Part shown: piece by piece, positions 44,067-53,677 of the stretch
How the letters are laid out: the number at the start of each line of letters is the position of its first letter
How positions within the stretch are numbered: position 1 is the stretch's first letter
DNA from: Prosthecobacter debontii
Lineage (GTDB): Bacteria; Verrucomicrobiota; Verrucomicrobiia; Verrucomicrobiales; Akkermansiaceae
DNA: 64,000 nucleotides
Assembly (NCBI GenBank): GCA_945870855.1
Contig: CAMBTP010000010.1
Location: 1-64,000, forward strand
Direction: 5' to 3'
Notes under the pieces: model-generated
The model's database searches: none
What the model saw: only the letters and a program-made list of their open reading frames with translations
What the model was told of the DNA's origin: nothing
Program-made: the position numbers and the translations under genes

Positions 44067-46964
44067 ATGCCCTGCAGGATAAAATTTTCCGCCCTATCGC
44101 TTGCCGCCCTCTTTTGTGTGGCTTCGACAATCTCGGTATTCTCACAGACTCCCCCGGCAGCCCCGGCGACTCCCGTGCTTCCGGTTATCGCCACGCCAGC
44201 TGTGCTGAACCAAATGTATAGCGAGGCAGAGGCAGCCTTCGCCGCGAAGGAATACGACAAGGCGATCGCCAAGATTGAGGAGCTTCTCAAAATACTCGGC
44301 CCAGGCAGGGATGCGCCTTACGAGTTGCTCTTTTTTAACATCGGCCTCGCCAACCTGCTCAGCGAAAAGTTTCCCGAAGCAGAGGTATCTTTCCAGGATT
44401 GCATCAAGCGCTTTCCGAAAGGCGAATATAGCTCGCGCTACCATCTCGGCCTCGGCCGGGCGAGCATGCTCCAGCCCGATGAGGCGAAAAAGCAGCAAGC
44501 CATAGCCGCCCTGAAAGTGGCAGCAGCAGATCCCAAATACCGCTCCGAAGCTGGCCTCTGGCTGGGACTGGTTTACACAGAGACTGGAAAGCTCGATGAA
44601 GCCCTTAAAGTATTCCAAAGCCTGATGGGCTCCGACGTCCGGACACCTCAACAGACAACCGCAGCCGTCCAGGTGATCGGGTTGCTTGCGGACGTCGGAA
44701 AACTGGAGGATCTGACCTCCTACCTTGACCGCTTGTCCTACCAAGCCGGCGTGCGCGATGCGATCGCCTGGTATGCGAACCAGGTCCTCGTGCGCGGCGA
44801 TGAGCTGGTTTCCAGTAACGCCTATGAAGCAGCGCTGGCCATCTACCGGTCGGTGCCCTCCCGCAACCAGATCATAGAAATTCAGAATTCCTCCCTTGGG
44901 GCGATGCGCGCTGACCGCAAGATCCTCGAAGACCGTGTGGAGTCGGAGAAGACGAAAGAAATCAATAAGCGCTCGAATGCATCCGAAATGCTCACCGGAC
45001 TCAAACCCGCCATCGAGCTCGCCGAGGAAGCACTAAAAGCCATCGAAGCTAAAACCGATCTGGACGCCGCCCTGCTCATGCGGCGCGGACGCTGCCTGTT
45101 TTATCTGAACCGCTACGAAGAGGCGCTCGTCTGTTTCCGGACGATCCGCGATAAGTATCCCACGGCCTCTGATGCGGACTCCGCCGCCTACGCCGAGATC
45201 GTAATTTTCCACAAACTGGGCAACCTTCCGGAGATTCAGGACAAGTGCAAACTGTTCATGAGGAATTTCCCGAAATCCAATAACATGGAGCACGTGGCCA
45301 CCCTTGCCGGCGAGCTACTTGTCCAAAGCGGAAACTGGAAGGAGGTCGAGAATTTCTACAGCAAACTGGAGACCAGTTTCCCTGAATCCGAAAGCCTCGA
45401 CCGCTATGTTTTCTTCCAAGCCGTCGCAGCATTCCAGGACGGGAACTTGACCAAGTCCACCCCTTTACTGGAAAAATTCCTTAAACAATATCCCAACAGC
45501 CCCCTCTGCGAGAACGCGATGTATTACATCGCGATGTCATATTTCCTGGGCAATAAATACAAGGAAACGCTCGCCGCCTGCAGCGCATACCTCAAGAAGT
45601 TTCCCGATGGCTCCTACGCCGGCGACATGCGCTACCGCCTCTCTTTCATCGACTTCAACGACACAGAGCCAGACCAGTCCCCGAAGATCATCCGCGAACT
45701 CACCGAATTCCTCAAGGATCACCCGAGTGACGTCTCGAACGGCTCAATGTATTGTCTCCTGGCTGATACCTACAAGCGTATCGATAAAGCTGATGAGGCC
45801 TTAGAGAACTACACCAAGGCGGTGTGGACCGACAGCCCTGATGATGCAATCCAGTATGCCCTCGATTCAGCCACGGCCATCCTTCAGGATCGTAAGGATT
45901 GGGATGGCACCGCCCGCCTTCACGCCGAGTTCATGAAACGCAAGCCGGAAAGCCAACTCGCATTGTTTTCGGCAAGCTGGGTGGCGAAAATGAAGACCCG
46001 CGAGGGCAAGGGTGCCGAAGCCGCACAGATCCTAGGCGATACGATCAAGATCCGGATCGCAAACCCCTCCAATGAACAGGTTGAGTTTCTCATCGATGAA
46101 CTCGTTAAAACGCTCGTCCCGCGGATAAAGCCCAAGGACATCGATACCGAAGCCCTTGATAAAGAACTCGTAGCGCTTTTCGAAAAGATCGCTGCCGGAC
46201 AGGATAACTTGACCACTTTCGCGCGCTCCTACTACGCCCGCGCCCGCCTTGCACAGTTGCTGCGGCGCAACGATCGCTCCGATTTTTACCTAAAGGCGAT
46301 CGCGACCAACACCGCCAAAGATCCATCCGCCCTGAGCCCTGCTTTACTCGCCGTTTCCGGTGAAATACTGCTCAAGAGCGGTGAACTCGACGCCGCTGAG
46401 GCCATGTTCAAGCGGCTCACCGACCGCTACAAAGACTCGCTATTCTCGGACGCCGGGCCAGTCGGCATGGGATACGTCGCGCTCGCCCGCGAACAGCCGG
46501 CCGAGGCTCTGCGCATCTTCGAGGATGCCCTGGAAAATAATCCCGGCACATCTCGCTTCAAGGAAACCACCCTCGGCAAGCTTGAGGCACTCGTGGAGCT
46601 CGAAAAATACGATGAAGCAAGCAAACTCGCCCTCCAATTGATTGGTGACAAGATGTTCCGCGGGGAGTTCGCTGGGAAGGCCTACCTGCTTCTTGGCCGG
46701 GTGTATCGTGGACAAGCCGCAGATGCCTCCGGCGCAGAGGCGACTGAGCTACTCAAGAAAGCGCACGGCACCTACCAGCGCGTTTATGTCGCTTACCAGG
46801 CATTTCCGGATACCTGCGCCGAGGCCTATTGGCAGGCTTACGAGACCGCTAAACAGCTCGGGGAGAAAAAAATTGCCAAGGAGACGCTTCTTGCTCTGAG
46901 AAATCACCCCAAACTTCAAAATACCGCTCAATCAAAGGAAGCGCAGAACACAACCACCGAGTAA
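44067..46964 (+). CDS. Large secreted TPR protein of second Ton-like locus
   Basis: 965 residues from the ATG at 44067, with a signal peptide (about 1-27) and a Pro/Ala spacer. The rest is an alpha-solenoid of many TPR-like units ('SEAEAAFAAKEYDKAIAKIE', 'YNRYEEALVCFRTIRDKYP'-type repeats, 'MYYIAMSYFLGNKYKETLAA'). It resembles YbgF/BamD-like periplasmic scaffolds. It is followed after 6 bp by a smaller TPR-like protein and then ExbB, ExbD, ExbD, placing it in that complex. Confidence 0.85.
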   Translation: MPCRIKFSALSLAALFCVASTISVFSQTPPAAPATPVLPVIATPAVLNQMYSEAEAAFAAKEYDKAIAKIEELLKILGPGRDAPYELLFFNIGLANLLSEKFPEAEVSFQDCIKRFPKGEYSSRYHLGLGRASMLQPDEAKKQQAIAALKVAAADPKYRSEAGLWLGLVYTETGKLDEALKVFQSLMGSDVRTPQQTTAAVQVIGLLADVGKLEDLTSYLDRLSYQAGVRDAIAWYANQVLVRGDELVSSNAYEAALAIYRSVPSRNQIIEIQNSSLGAMRADRKILEDRVESEKTKEINKRSNASEMLTGLKPAIELAEEALKAIEAKTDLDAALLMRRGRCLFYLNRYEEALVCFRTIRDKYPTASDADSAAYAEIVIFHKLGNLPEIQDKCKLFMRNFPKSNNMEHVATLAGELLVQSGNWKEVENFYSKLETSFPESESLDRYVFFQAVAAFQDGNLTKSTPLLEKFLKQYPNSPLCENAMYYIAMSYFLGNKYKETLAACSAYLKKFPDGSYAGDMRYRLSFIDFNDTEPDQSPKIIRELTEFLKDHPSDVSNGSMYCLLADTYKRIDKADEALENYTKAVWTDSPDDAIQYALDSATAILQDRKDWDGTARLHAEFMKRKPESQLALFSASWVAKMKTREGKGAEAAQILGDTIKIRIANPSNEQVEFLIDELVKTLVPRIKPKDIDTEALDKELVALFEKIAAGQDNLTTFARSYYARARLAQLLRRNDRSDFYLKAIATNTAKDPSALSPALLAVSGEILLKSGELDAAEAMFKRLTDRYKDSLFSDAGPVGMGYVALAREQPAEALRIFEDALENNPGTSRFKETTLGKLEALVELEKYDEASKLALQLIGDKMFRGEFAGKAYLLLGRVYRGQAADASGAEATELLKKAHGTYQRVYVAYQAFPDTCAEAYWQAYETAKQLGEKKIAKETLLALRNHPKLQNTAQSKEAQNTTTE

Positions 46965-46970
46965 GCATAT

Positions 46971-47801
46971 ATGCCTATTTTACCCATGACTTTCCGTGTC
47001 CTGCTCGTCATCCTGCCTTTCCAGTTCGGCACGGCGGAAACTCTCCAGCTGGTGCTTCAGAGCGGTCGCTCCGTGCCTGTCGCCGCCTTGTCCATGCAAG
47101 GCGACACCTTCACTGTCAAAACTTTGATTCCAGGCTTCAAAATCGGCCAAACCATACCCCTGACATTGGCCGACCATATTTACGGAGATAAACCCGCCCT
47201 GATTAACCAGGCCATCGCACTCAACCTCGCCGGCAGACCCAAGGAAGCCCGTGATATGCTGCTACCGGTGGTCAAAGAACACGCAATCACAGCAAAGATC
47301 CCAGGTAATTTCTGGCTCGAAGCTTCCCGCGCCCTGCTCGTAGCCCACGCCCTAAACGGCGAAACAGCAGATGCCACTGCCATCGGCAAGGAGATTGCCG
47401 AGGCGACTGCTGCTCAAGGCATCGAACCTTTTGTGCTGCTTGGTAAAGCGCTGTTGCTACCCGCCACAACCAGTTTCCAGGATCGGGACAGCGCCCTGCG
47501 CGACCTCACCACCGACAACCTGCCCGAGGATCTACGTGCCTCCGCGTCATATTTTCGCGGCAACCTCCTGAAAGAGGAAAAGAAAAAGCCCGAGGCGCTC
47601 GAGGTTTATTTATCTGTGCCTTGCCTCTATCCTGCGGGCGGCCTTATCATAAATGCGGCAGCTGAGATGCAGGCAGCTGAGATCCTTGTGGAGCTCAATC
47701 GCCGGGATGAGGCTATTCTACTAATCAAATCCGCGCTTTACGCTACCAAAGGCACCATACTAGAACTTCAGGCAACCTCTCGGATTGAAAGCCTGAAATA
47801 A
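46971..47801 (+). CDS. Secreted TPR-like protein of second Ton-like locus
   Basis: 276 residues: a signal peptide (about 1-22), a short beta segment ('LQLVLQSGRSVPVAALSMQG'), then helical repeats ('INQAIALNLAGRPKEARDML', 'ILVELNRRDEAILLIKSALY'). I recognise no named family. It sits between the large TPR gene and exbB in an apparent operon, so a periplasmic accessory role is likely. Confidence 0.7.
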   Translation: MPILPMTFRVLLVILPFQFGTAETLQLVLQSGRSVPVAALSMQGDTFTVKTLIPGFKIGQTIPLTLADHIYGDKPALINQAIALNLAGRPKEARDMLLPVVKEHAITAKIPGNFWLEASRALLVAHALNGETADATAIGKEIAEATAAQGIEPFVLLGKALLLPATTSFQDRDSALRDLTTDNLPEDLRASASYFRGNLLKEEKKKPEALEVYLSVPCLYPAGGLIINAAAEMQAAEILVELNRRDEAILLIKSALYATKGTILELQATSRIESLK

Positions 47802-47837
47802 CGATCTAACTCTCACCAACACGTCATCACATCCACT

Positions 47838-48626
47838 ATGAAAAACACCATCCGTAAGGCAGCGATCACCGGATTATTGCTGCTACCCATGACCGCTATC
47901 GGAGCCTCCACCAAGGCTGGAGTCACCGAGAAAACCTTCATCGACGTTTACAATGAAGGCGGCTGGTGCATGCACTTCATCATGCTTTTCTCCATCGCCA
48001 CCGTCTGGCTGATCATCGATATCTGGATCCGCACCAATTCCAAGAAGATGACCCCCGAGGCCGATGTCCTCTCCGCCCAGCAGCACTTCCTCGCCGGTGA
48101 TTACATGGGTGCCTACGCATCAATGAAGTCCGCTGTCAGCCCCTTCGCCCAGGTGGTGCGCGCCGCACTCGGCTCCGTCGGATACGGCAAGGATATCACT
48201 GAGGAGGCGTTGCTCTCCGAAGTGGACAAGATCAACTCTACCATGCAGACCCGTATCAACTACCTTTCCGTCATCGGGGTTTGCACGCCGATGGTCGGCC
48301 TGCTCGGAACGGTCGCCGGTATGCGCGGCGCGTTCGGTGAGCTCGGTGCCTCCGGCATCGGCGATCCAGCAGCCCTTTCCGGCCACATCGGCGAGGTGCT
48401 TATCGCCACCGCGTCAGGCCTTTTCGTAGCGATTCCTGCCTTCATGGGTTTCTACTTCCTGCGCAACAAGCTTCAGGCAGCCGTCCACCAGCTTCAGGAC
48501 AAGGCGGAAATGCTCTTCCGCCACGCCCCCTACGACTACCTAAAGGACACGGATGTCGGTCAGGAAGCCACCTATGCCGCCATGCCAAACTGGCTCGCCG
48601 AGCCTGAGTCTGACGTGCAGGCCTGA
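47838..48626 (+). CDS. exbB: MotA/TolQ/ExbB proton-channel protein (second locus)
   Basis: 262 residues. The N-terminus looks like a signal sequence ('ITGLLLLPMTAIGAS'), then three membrane segments at about 38-57, 150-175 and 188-210, with 'VCTPMVGLLGTVAGMRGAFG' and 'IGEVLIATASGLFVAIPAFM', the ExbB core. It pairs with the two ExbD proteins that follow. A signal peptide on ExbB is seen in several Planctomycetes/Verrucomicrobia homologues. Confidence 0.9.
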   Translation: MKNTIRKAAITGLLLLPMTAIGASTKAGVTEKTFIDVYNEGGWCMHFIMLFSIATVWLIIDIWIRTNSKKMTPEADVLSAQQHFLAGDYMGAYASMKSAVSPFAQVVRAALGSVGYGKDITEEALLSEVDKINSTMQTRINYLSVIGVCTPMVGLLGTVAGMRGAFGELGASGIGDPAALSGHIGEVLIATASGLFVAIPAFMGFYFLRNKLQAAVHQLQDKAEMLFRHAPYDYLKDTDVGQEATYAAMPNWLAEPESDVQA

Positions 48627-48667
48627 TAGGCTTACGCAAAACCCAATAAAACCAACATCTAACGACC

Positions 48668-49102
48668 ATGGCAGGAGGCGGAGGAGGAGACAGCGGCGAA
48701 CCGGAATTCCAGATCGCCCCGATGATCGATGTGCTGCTGGTGCTGCTCATTTTCTTCATGAGCATCACCTCGGCGGAGGTGCTCAAGGTGGACAAGAACA
48801 TCGTCCTGCCCGTCTCGCCGAACGCGAAGAAACGGGATCCGGAGTTCTCCAAACACGAGATGGCCATCAACGTGCGCTGGAACGCAAAGGAGAGTAAAGC
48901 CTACGTGAATGTGGACGACCGGAAGTTTCCCGATCTCGCGCTGGCCGTAACTTATTTCCAGGAAAAGAAAAAGAATGATCCGCAGATTCGCGCTGTCATC
49001 CGCGGTGATAAGTCTCTTCCCGCCATCGAGATCCAACGGGTGATGAATATCATCGGCGAGGGTGGAATTGCCGACCTTTCGTTCGCCGCCTCCAATAAAT
49101 AA
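48668..49102 (+). CDS. exbD: ExbD/TolR protein 1 (second locus)
   Basis: 144 residues; Gly-rich head, then a membrane helix with the proton-relay aspartate D21 ('FQIAPMIDVLLVLLIFFMSI') and a periplasmic domain ('KAYVNVDDRKFPDLALAVTY', 'VIRGDKSLPAIEIQRVMNII'). It lies 41 bp after exbB and 5 bp before the second exbD. Confidence 0.9.
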   Translation: MAGGGGGDSGEPEFQIAPMIDVLLVLLIFFMSITSAEVLKVDKNIVLPVSPNAKKRDPEFSKHEMAINVRWNAKESKAYVNVDDRKFPDLALAVTYFQEKKKNDPQIRAVIRGDKSLPAIEIQRVMNIIGEGGIADLSFAASNK

Positions 49103-49107
49103 AACCC

Positions 49108-49560
49108 ATGAAACGAAGCAGGAAAAAGCCGACAGCGGAGGTTAACCTCGGATTCCAGATCGCGCCGATGATCGACGTCGTATTCGTCATCATGCTATAC
49201 TTTATGGTCATGGCTGGCGCGGTTCAGGTCGAGAACGCCCACAACACGAAACTGCCCGGCACTGTCCAGGTCGAGAGTTCGGACACACCCATGCCCGACG
49301 AGATCGCCATCCGCATCGAGGATGACGGGCAGGTTTACCTCAACGACGATCCGCTCGACACAGCGGAGGCGAAACTCCTTAACGAACTTGCTTCCAACCT
49401 CAATCAGTTGCGTGAAAGCAGCGATGCCTCGCGCTCCGAAGTGCTGGTTACCATCTACGCAAACGAACAGGCGAAATATGAGAGGGTAATCGATGTGCTC
49501 GACGCGCTCACCATCGCTAAGATCACCAATGTCACCTTCCAGGCAGGTGCCCCGGAATAA
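49108..49560 (+). CDS. exbD: ExbD/TolR protein 2 (second locus)
   Basis: 150 residues with a basic head and aspartate D23 in 'FQIAPMIDVVFVIMLYFMVM'; the periplasmic part has 'DEIAIRIEDDGQVYLNDDPL' and 'ERVIDVLDALTIAKITNVTF'. Having two different exbD genes in tandem suggests a hetero-dimeric ExbD in the motor. It is 33 bp upstream of the toroid protein gene. Confidence 0.9.
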   Translation: MKRSRKKPTAEVNLGFQIAPMIDVVFVIMLYFMVMAGAVQVENAHNTKLPGTVQVESSDTPMPDEIAIRIEDDGQVYLNDDPLDTAEAKLLNELASNLNQLRESSDASRSEVLVTIYANEQAKYERVIDVLDALTIAKITNVTFQAGAPE

Positions 49561-49593
49561 TCCCGATTAGAATCCCAACCGAAAACCCGAACC

Positions 49594-51138
49594 ATGGAAA
49601 CTGACCAGCAGCAGGCAGTGCACACCGAACCCCAGAGAAAGAAGATCGGCTTCTGGGCCAAGTTCGGCGGTGGGTCGTTTACGATCGCCGTCCTGATCCA
49701 TGTCCTGTTTGCGATACTCGGCGGGATCTGGATCGCCCAGCGGATCTACCAGCCTGAGAAGAAAATCGATTTCCTTCCCGGCGGCGGCGAAGCGGGCGGC
49801 GGCGCGCGCAGCGCGCAATCCAAGGTTCAGGAGAAGAAGCGGGCTCAGATCACCCCCACGTCCAACATGAAGCGAGTCTTTGCTGAGGGTGCTGCTTCCA
49901 CTTTTTCCATACCCGATCCCGGCGATAACTTCGGTGAGATGTCCGCGCTTAGTTCACTCGGCGGCGGTGGCGGGATGTCCGGCGGCTTAGGTGGCTCTGG
50001 CAGCGGCGGCGGTTTCGGCTCTGGCGCGGGCTCTGGCAACGGTCTTGGCTTGGGCACGGGCACAGGCAAGCTCTTCGGCTTGATTCCGCAAGCCCTGAGC
50101 AAACGCTGTTCCAAGGAGGACCGGCTCGCCCGCCTTAGGGAAAACGGCGGCACCCCGGAATGCGAGGAGGCGGTTGTGAAAGGTCTTCGCTGGCTCAAGG
50201 CGAACCAGAATCCAGATGGATCATGGGCCCAAGCCAACAAAACAGCAATGACTGGCTTAGCACTGCTGGCCTACTTCGGCCACTGTGAAACTCCAATTTC
50301 CGAGGAATTCGGTGAATCATGTCTCAAGGGTATCGTTTATTTGGTAGCGTTCGGCACCAAGACTGACGGGATGCTTGCCCCAAATATCACCAGCCAAAAC
50401 GGAGCATACGAGCACGGTATCGCCACTTACGCCTTGGCCGAAGCGGCCACCTTCTGCAAGGAGCTCAAGCTCGACATCCCCCAACTCGCCGAAGTTACCG
50501 AAAAGGCCGGGCAGTTCATCATCGATAATCAAAATGAAAATGGTGGGTGGGCTTACGGGTATGACAAGACCAAGATGGGTCACACCGACACCTCAGTAGT
50601 TGGTTGGCAACTCCAAGCCCTCAAGGCATGCAGCCATACCAATATCAAATATAAGGGTATGAAAACCGCCGTGGATGATGGCCTCGATTACATGGAGGGT
50701 TGCCAAGCGGAAGACGGCAGCTTCGGTTACACAGGCCGCGGCGGCAGACCTGCGCTCACCGGAGTGGGCGTGCTTTGCTACCAGATGTGGGGCAAGGAGA
50801 AATCCAAAGGCACACGTGAGGGGGTGAAATACATCAAGGACACCTTCAAGTTTAAGTGGGACACGCAGGACTCCGACCTTTACAGCCACTATTACGCATC
50901 CCAAGCCATGATGCAATCGGGCGGATCTTATTGGAGGTTCTACAACGATCTTTTCCGAGACGAAATCCTGAAGAATCAGAATGAGGATGGCTCATGGAAG
51001 GCTCCCGCGTTCGAGGGGCACGGCCTAGAGCCGGCGAAGGTGATCTACCGCACCACGCTCAGCGTCCTGATGCTTGAGGTCTACTACCGCTTCCTCGCGA
51101 CCAGCGGCGGAAGCCGGCTCGACCGTCCCGGTATCTGA
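49594..51138 (+). CDS. Membrane-anchored prenyltransferase/squalene-cyclase-like (alpha/alpha toroid) protein
   Basis: 514 residues. A cytoplasmic N-terminus, one membrane helix (about 29-50, 'SFTIAVLIHVLFAILGGIWI'), a Gly-rich linker (about 125-160), then a periplasmic alpha/alpha toroid with QW-like repeats: 'GLRWLKANQNPDGSWAQANK', 'FIIDNQNENGGWAYGYDK', 'YMEGCQAEDGSFGYTGRGG', 'ILKNQNEDGSWKAP'. No DxDD cyclase motif is visible, so terpene cyclisation is unlikely. Its topology is TonB-like (anchor, linker, periplasmic head) and it follows ExbB-ExbD-ExbD, so it may be the motor's output arm. Confidence 0.85.
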   Translation: METDQQQAVHTEPQRKKIGFWAKFGGGSFTIAVLIHVLFAILGGIWIAQRIYQPEKKIDFLPGGGEAGGGARSAQSKVQEKKRAQITPTSNMKRVFAEGAASTFSIPDPGDNFGEMSALSSLGGGGGMSGGLGGSGSGGGFGSGAGSGNGLGLGTGTGKLFGLIPQALSKRCSKEDRLARLRENGGTPECEEAVVKGLRWLKANQNPDGSWAQANKTAMTGLALLAYFGHCETPISEEFGESCLKGIVYLVAFGTKTDGMLAPNITSQNGAYEHGIATYALAEAATFCKELKLDIPQLAEVTEKAGQFIIDNQNENGGWAYGYDKTKMGHTDTSVVGWQLQALKACSHTNIKYKGMKTAVDDGLDYMEGCQAEDGSFGYTGRGGRPALTGVGVLCYQMWGKEKSKGTREGVKYIKDTFKFKWDTQDSDLYSHYYASQAMMQSGGSYWRFYNDLFRDEILKNQNEDGSWKAPAFEGHGLEPAKVIYRTTLSVLMLEVYYRFLATSGGSRLDRPGI

Positions 51139-51295
51139 CCCTTCGCGGTTCAATAACTCTTTTCTGACAAAGTCTTGTGACTGTCCTTCCCTAGTGTGGG
51201 AGCCCTGCTTGAACTATCCCTCTTTTCAGTTGACCCGTTCGGGAATCAGTCCAGATTGTTTCCGTAATTGAGACACGTTCTCAATAAATTTGGCC

Positions 51296-52417
51296 ATGCC
51301 TCACCCTAATCTGCCTTCCTCTTCCCCCCCAACTGTCTCGGCGTTCGCGCCAAGAAAGAGGATTCCGGCGTCGTCACATATCTCATTCAACCCAAACTCC
51401 TCCTCACCTGCACCTCCTAAATTACCGCGGCGAGATCCACTTCCGGAACGACAAGGCGATGAAAAAATGATCCCGGAGGAATGTCTTGGATGCCTTGAAT
51501 CGCTGAAATCCAAGCCGATCCGCACCTACATTGCGGCACCCATCCAAGTCGATAGCAGGAAGTCTTACCTCTCCTATCAATCCAGGTTATTTAGCGTCAG
51601 GAACTTAATCACCGGAGCTTTATCGATAATCATCGGGGGCGCGCTCCTAGCGTTTTTACTCACGCTAATTGGAATGTCGGGAGTCCTCGAAAAACTTTCA
51701 AGTCGGTCGGACCTGACGTTCCAGAGTGTCGAGATTTACGATCTCAATCCGCTTGTGCCGCCCTCCAGTGCGAGCCCTAAGGCGTCACCGTCCCAGCCGA
51801 GCACATCGCCGCCTCCCAGTTTACCTCCCGTCCCGGCTGTACGAGCGGTGCAAACGGCAGACATTCCCTCACCGGCAGAACAATTCATCCAGCAGCCTGT
51901 GCTCAGTTCGTTCAGTCACGTTCCGGATTTATCCTTACCCAAACCGTTTAAGGAGACACCGCAGAAAGAGAAACCCAAGGAAACATCGGACCAGACATCC
52001 ACGGAAAAACCGAAGCAGACTTCAGAACAAGCAACCAAGAAAACATCCAACGAGGCCTCTGAGGAAGCGACTAAGCAGACATCGAATCAGGCTTCAAAAC
52101 GATCATCCGCACAGCCCGCCGCAAAATCCCAATATGGCATCAGTGAATTGGACGGCACGCCGCGGCTGCTACGCCACGGAACCGCCACTTTCCCCGTCAG
52201 CCTAAGCCGAAAAGGCATCTCGCGCGGCACGGTCATTTTTGAGGTGGAACTTTCCGCCTTAGGTTCGGTCCGAATCCAGCGCGTAGTTTCCACCACCCAT
52301 CCGGATCTCGTCGAGCCCGCTCGCCGCGTCGCATCCAGCGCCCGTTTCACCCCGCCCAAGCGCGATGGCCAAGTTGTAAATGCCGTTATGCGCTGGCCCA
52401 TCATCATCGAGAAATGA
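51296..52417 (+). CDS. TonB-family protein (second locus)
   Basis: 373 residues from the ATG at 51296; an internal ATG at 51467 would give 316 residues and may be the true start. A membrane helix lies near residues 100-126, followed by a Pro/Ser region, a Lys/Thr/Ser/Gln repeat tract ('QTSEQATKKTSNEASEEATK'), and a C-terminal TonB domain with 'GTVIFEVELSALGSVRIQRV' and 'PARRVASSARFTPPKRDGQV'. It should accept energy from the ExbB/ExbD motor upstream. It starts 157 bp after the toroid gene, so it may have its own promoter. Confidence 0.78.
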   Translation: MPHPNLPSSSPPTVSAFAPRKRIPASSHISFNPNSSSPAPPKLPRRDPLPERQGDEKMIPEECLGCLESLKSKPIRTYIAAPIQVDSRKSYLSYQSRLFSVRNLITGALSIIIGGALLAFLLTLIGMSGVLEKLSSRSDLTFQSVEIYDLNPLVPPSSASPKASPSQPSTSPPPSLPPVPAVRAVQTADIPSPAEQFIQQPVLSSFSHVPDLSLPKPFKETPQKEKPKETSDQTSTEKPKQTSEQATKKTSNEASEEATKQTSNQASKRSSAQPAAKSQYGISELDGTPRLLRHGTATFPVSLSRKGISRGTVIFEVELSALGSVRIQRVVSTTHPDLVEPARRVASSARFTPPKRDGQVVNAVMRWPIIIEK

Positions 52418-52509
52418 GCTGATTATAAATGCTAGGAATTTGCTTTTTTGGAAAATTTCCCTGAAAAATGGAGTTTCCCCGACCTATAATTTCCCCTCAT
52501 CCTCTATCT

Positions 52510-53589
52510 ATGCGAGCGAAAGCCATCTCACTTCTTCAGGAACTCACAGAAGCTCACTCCATCTCCGGTCATGAGGACGAGGTGCGGGCTATTTTTGTGG
52601 ATGAGCTTTCCGACTGCGGGCAACTAGCGACGGACAAGAATGGATCGGTGATTTGTGCGCATTCCAACGAAGGGCCGCGGGTGTTGATCGCTGGGCACAT
52701 GGATGAGGTGGGTTTCATGGTGCAGAACATCACGCCGGACGGCTTCATCCAGTTTGTGACCATCGGCGGATGGTGGTCACAGGTGATGCTGGCGCAGCGG
52801 GTGCAGATCCTCACGCGCAGCGGAGAAAAAATCATCGGCGTAACCGGCAGTAAGCCACCGCATTTCCTACCCGCCGCGCAGCGCGACAACGCGGTGCCGG
52901 TCGAGGCGATGTTCATCGATGTGGGAGCGACCTCGCGGCGGGAGCTGATCGAGGATTTCGGGATCTCCATCGGCGATCCGATTGCGCCGTGGTCGCCGTT
53001 CACGCCGCTTGCCAAGCAAAACCATTTCATGGCGAAAGCCTTCGATAACCGCGTGGGCATGGCTTGCGTGATCCAAGCGGCGCAGGAGTTGGCAGAAATG
53101 GATCACCCGAACGAACTGATTTTCGCGGGCAGTGTGCAGGAGGAGGTCGGCTTGCGCGGTGCGAAGACGCTGGCGAATTTCGTGAAACCGGATGTGGCTA
53201 TCGTATTGGAAGGGCCGCCCGCGGATGACACGCCGGGCTTCAATCACTCGGAAAGCCAAGGCAAGCTCGGCGGCGGGGTGCAGATCCGCCTTTTCGATCC
53301 CTCTGCTATCGCGAACCCGCGCCTCGCGGAGCTGGTCATCGAGACAGCGCGGCGCGCGAGCATCCCTTTTCAAGTAACCGTCCGCCGCAGCGGCGGCACC
53401 GATGCAGGAGCCTTCCACATGGCCAACGACGGCATCCCGTCCATCGTCCTTGGTTGCCCCGCCCGCTACATCCACTCTCACAACAGTATCATCGACATCG
53501 ACGACTACCTCGCGATGGTATCGCTAACTATCGCGCTCGCGGAAACTTTGGATGAAACCGCGGTTGAAGAATTGACGAAGTTTTTGTGA
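52510..53589 (+). CDS. M42-family metallopeptidase
   Basis: 359 residues from the ATG at 52510. Features of M42 aminopeptidases/endoglucanase-like peptidases: 'VLIAGHMDEVGFMVQNITPD', 'HFMAKAFDNRVGMACVIQAA', 'GSVQEEVGLRGAKTLANFVK' (catalytic Glu pair) and 'RYIHSHNSIIDIDDY'. The His, Asp and Glu residues bind two metal ions. It trims peptides in the cytoplasm. A REP pair begins 15 bp after its stop. Confidence 0.93.
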   Translation: MRAKAISLLQELTEAHSISGHEDEVRAIFVDELSDCGQLATDKNGSVICAHSNEGPRVLIAGHMDEVGFMVQNITPDGFIQFVTIGGWWSQVMLAQRVQILTRSGEKIIGVTGSKPPHFLPAAQRDNAVPVEAMFIDVGATSRRELIEDFGISIGDPIAPWSPFTPLAKQNHFMAKAFDNRVGMACVIQAAQELAEMDHPNELIFAGSVQEEVGLRGAKTLANFVKPDVAIVLEGPPADDTPGFNHSESQGKLGGGVQIRLFDPSAIANPRLAELVIETARRASIPFQVTVRRSGGTDAGAFHMANDGIPSIVLGCPARYIHSHNSIIDIDDYLAMVSLTIALAETLDETAVEELTKFL

Positions 53590-53604
53590 GTTGCAGATTA
53601 AAGC

Positions 53605-53675
53605 GGAGCCGCGTTCTCCAGAACGCGTGTGCGGCGTGAATCGCGGGTGACTCGCGTTCTGGAGAACGCGGCTCC
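53605..53675 (+). repeat. REP pair, family B, copy 1 (3' side of RAYT)
   Basis: 71 bp: GGAGCCGCGTTCTCCAGAAC... then a 25-bp spacer and the exact inverted arm. Each arm contains CGCGTTCT/AGAACGCG. It ends 2 bp before the transposase stop codon. Confidence 0.92.
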
Positions 53676-53677
53676 GG

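Noticed and set aside
49594-51138. Terpene or squalene-hopene cyclase activity for the toroid protein
   Set aside because: QW-like repeats are present but no DxDD motif, and it has a TonB-like anchor and Gly linker; hence called fold only.
51731-52120. Lys/Thr/Ser/Gln repeat region of the second TonB looked like a possible separate repeat element
   Set aside because: It is a continuous in-frame linker between membrane helix and TonB domain, as in many TonB proteins.
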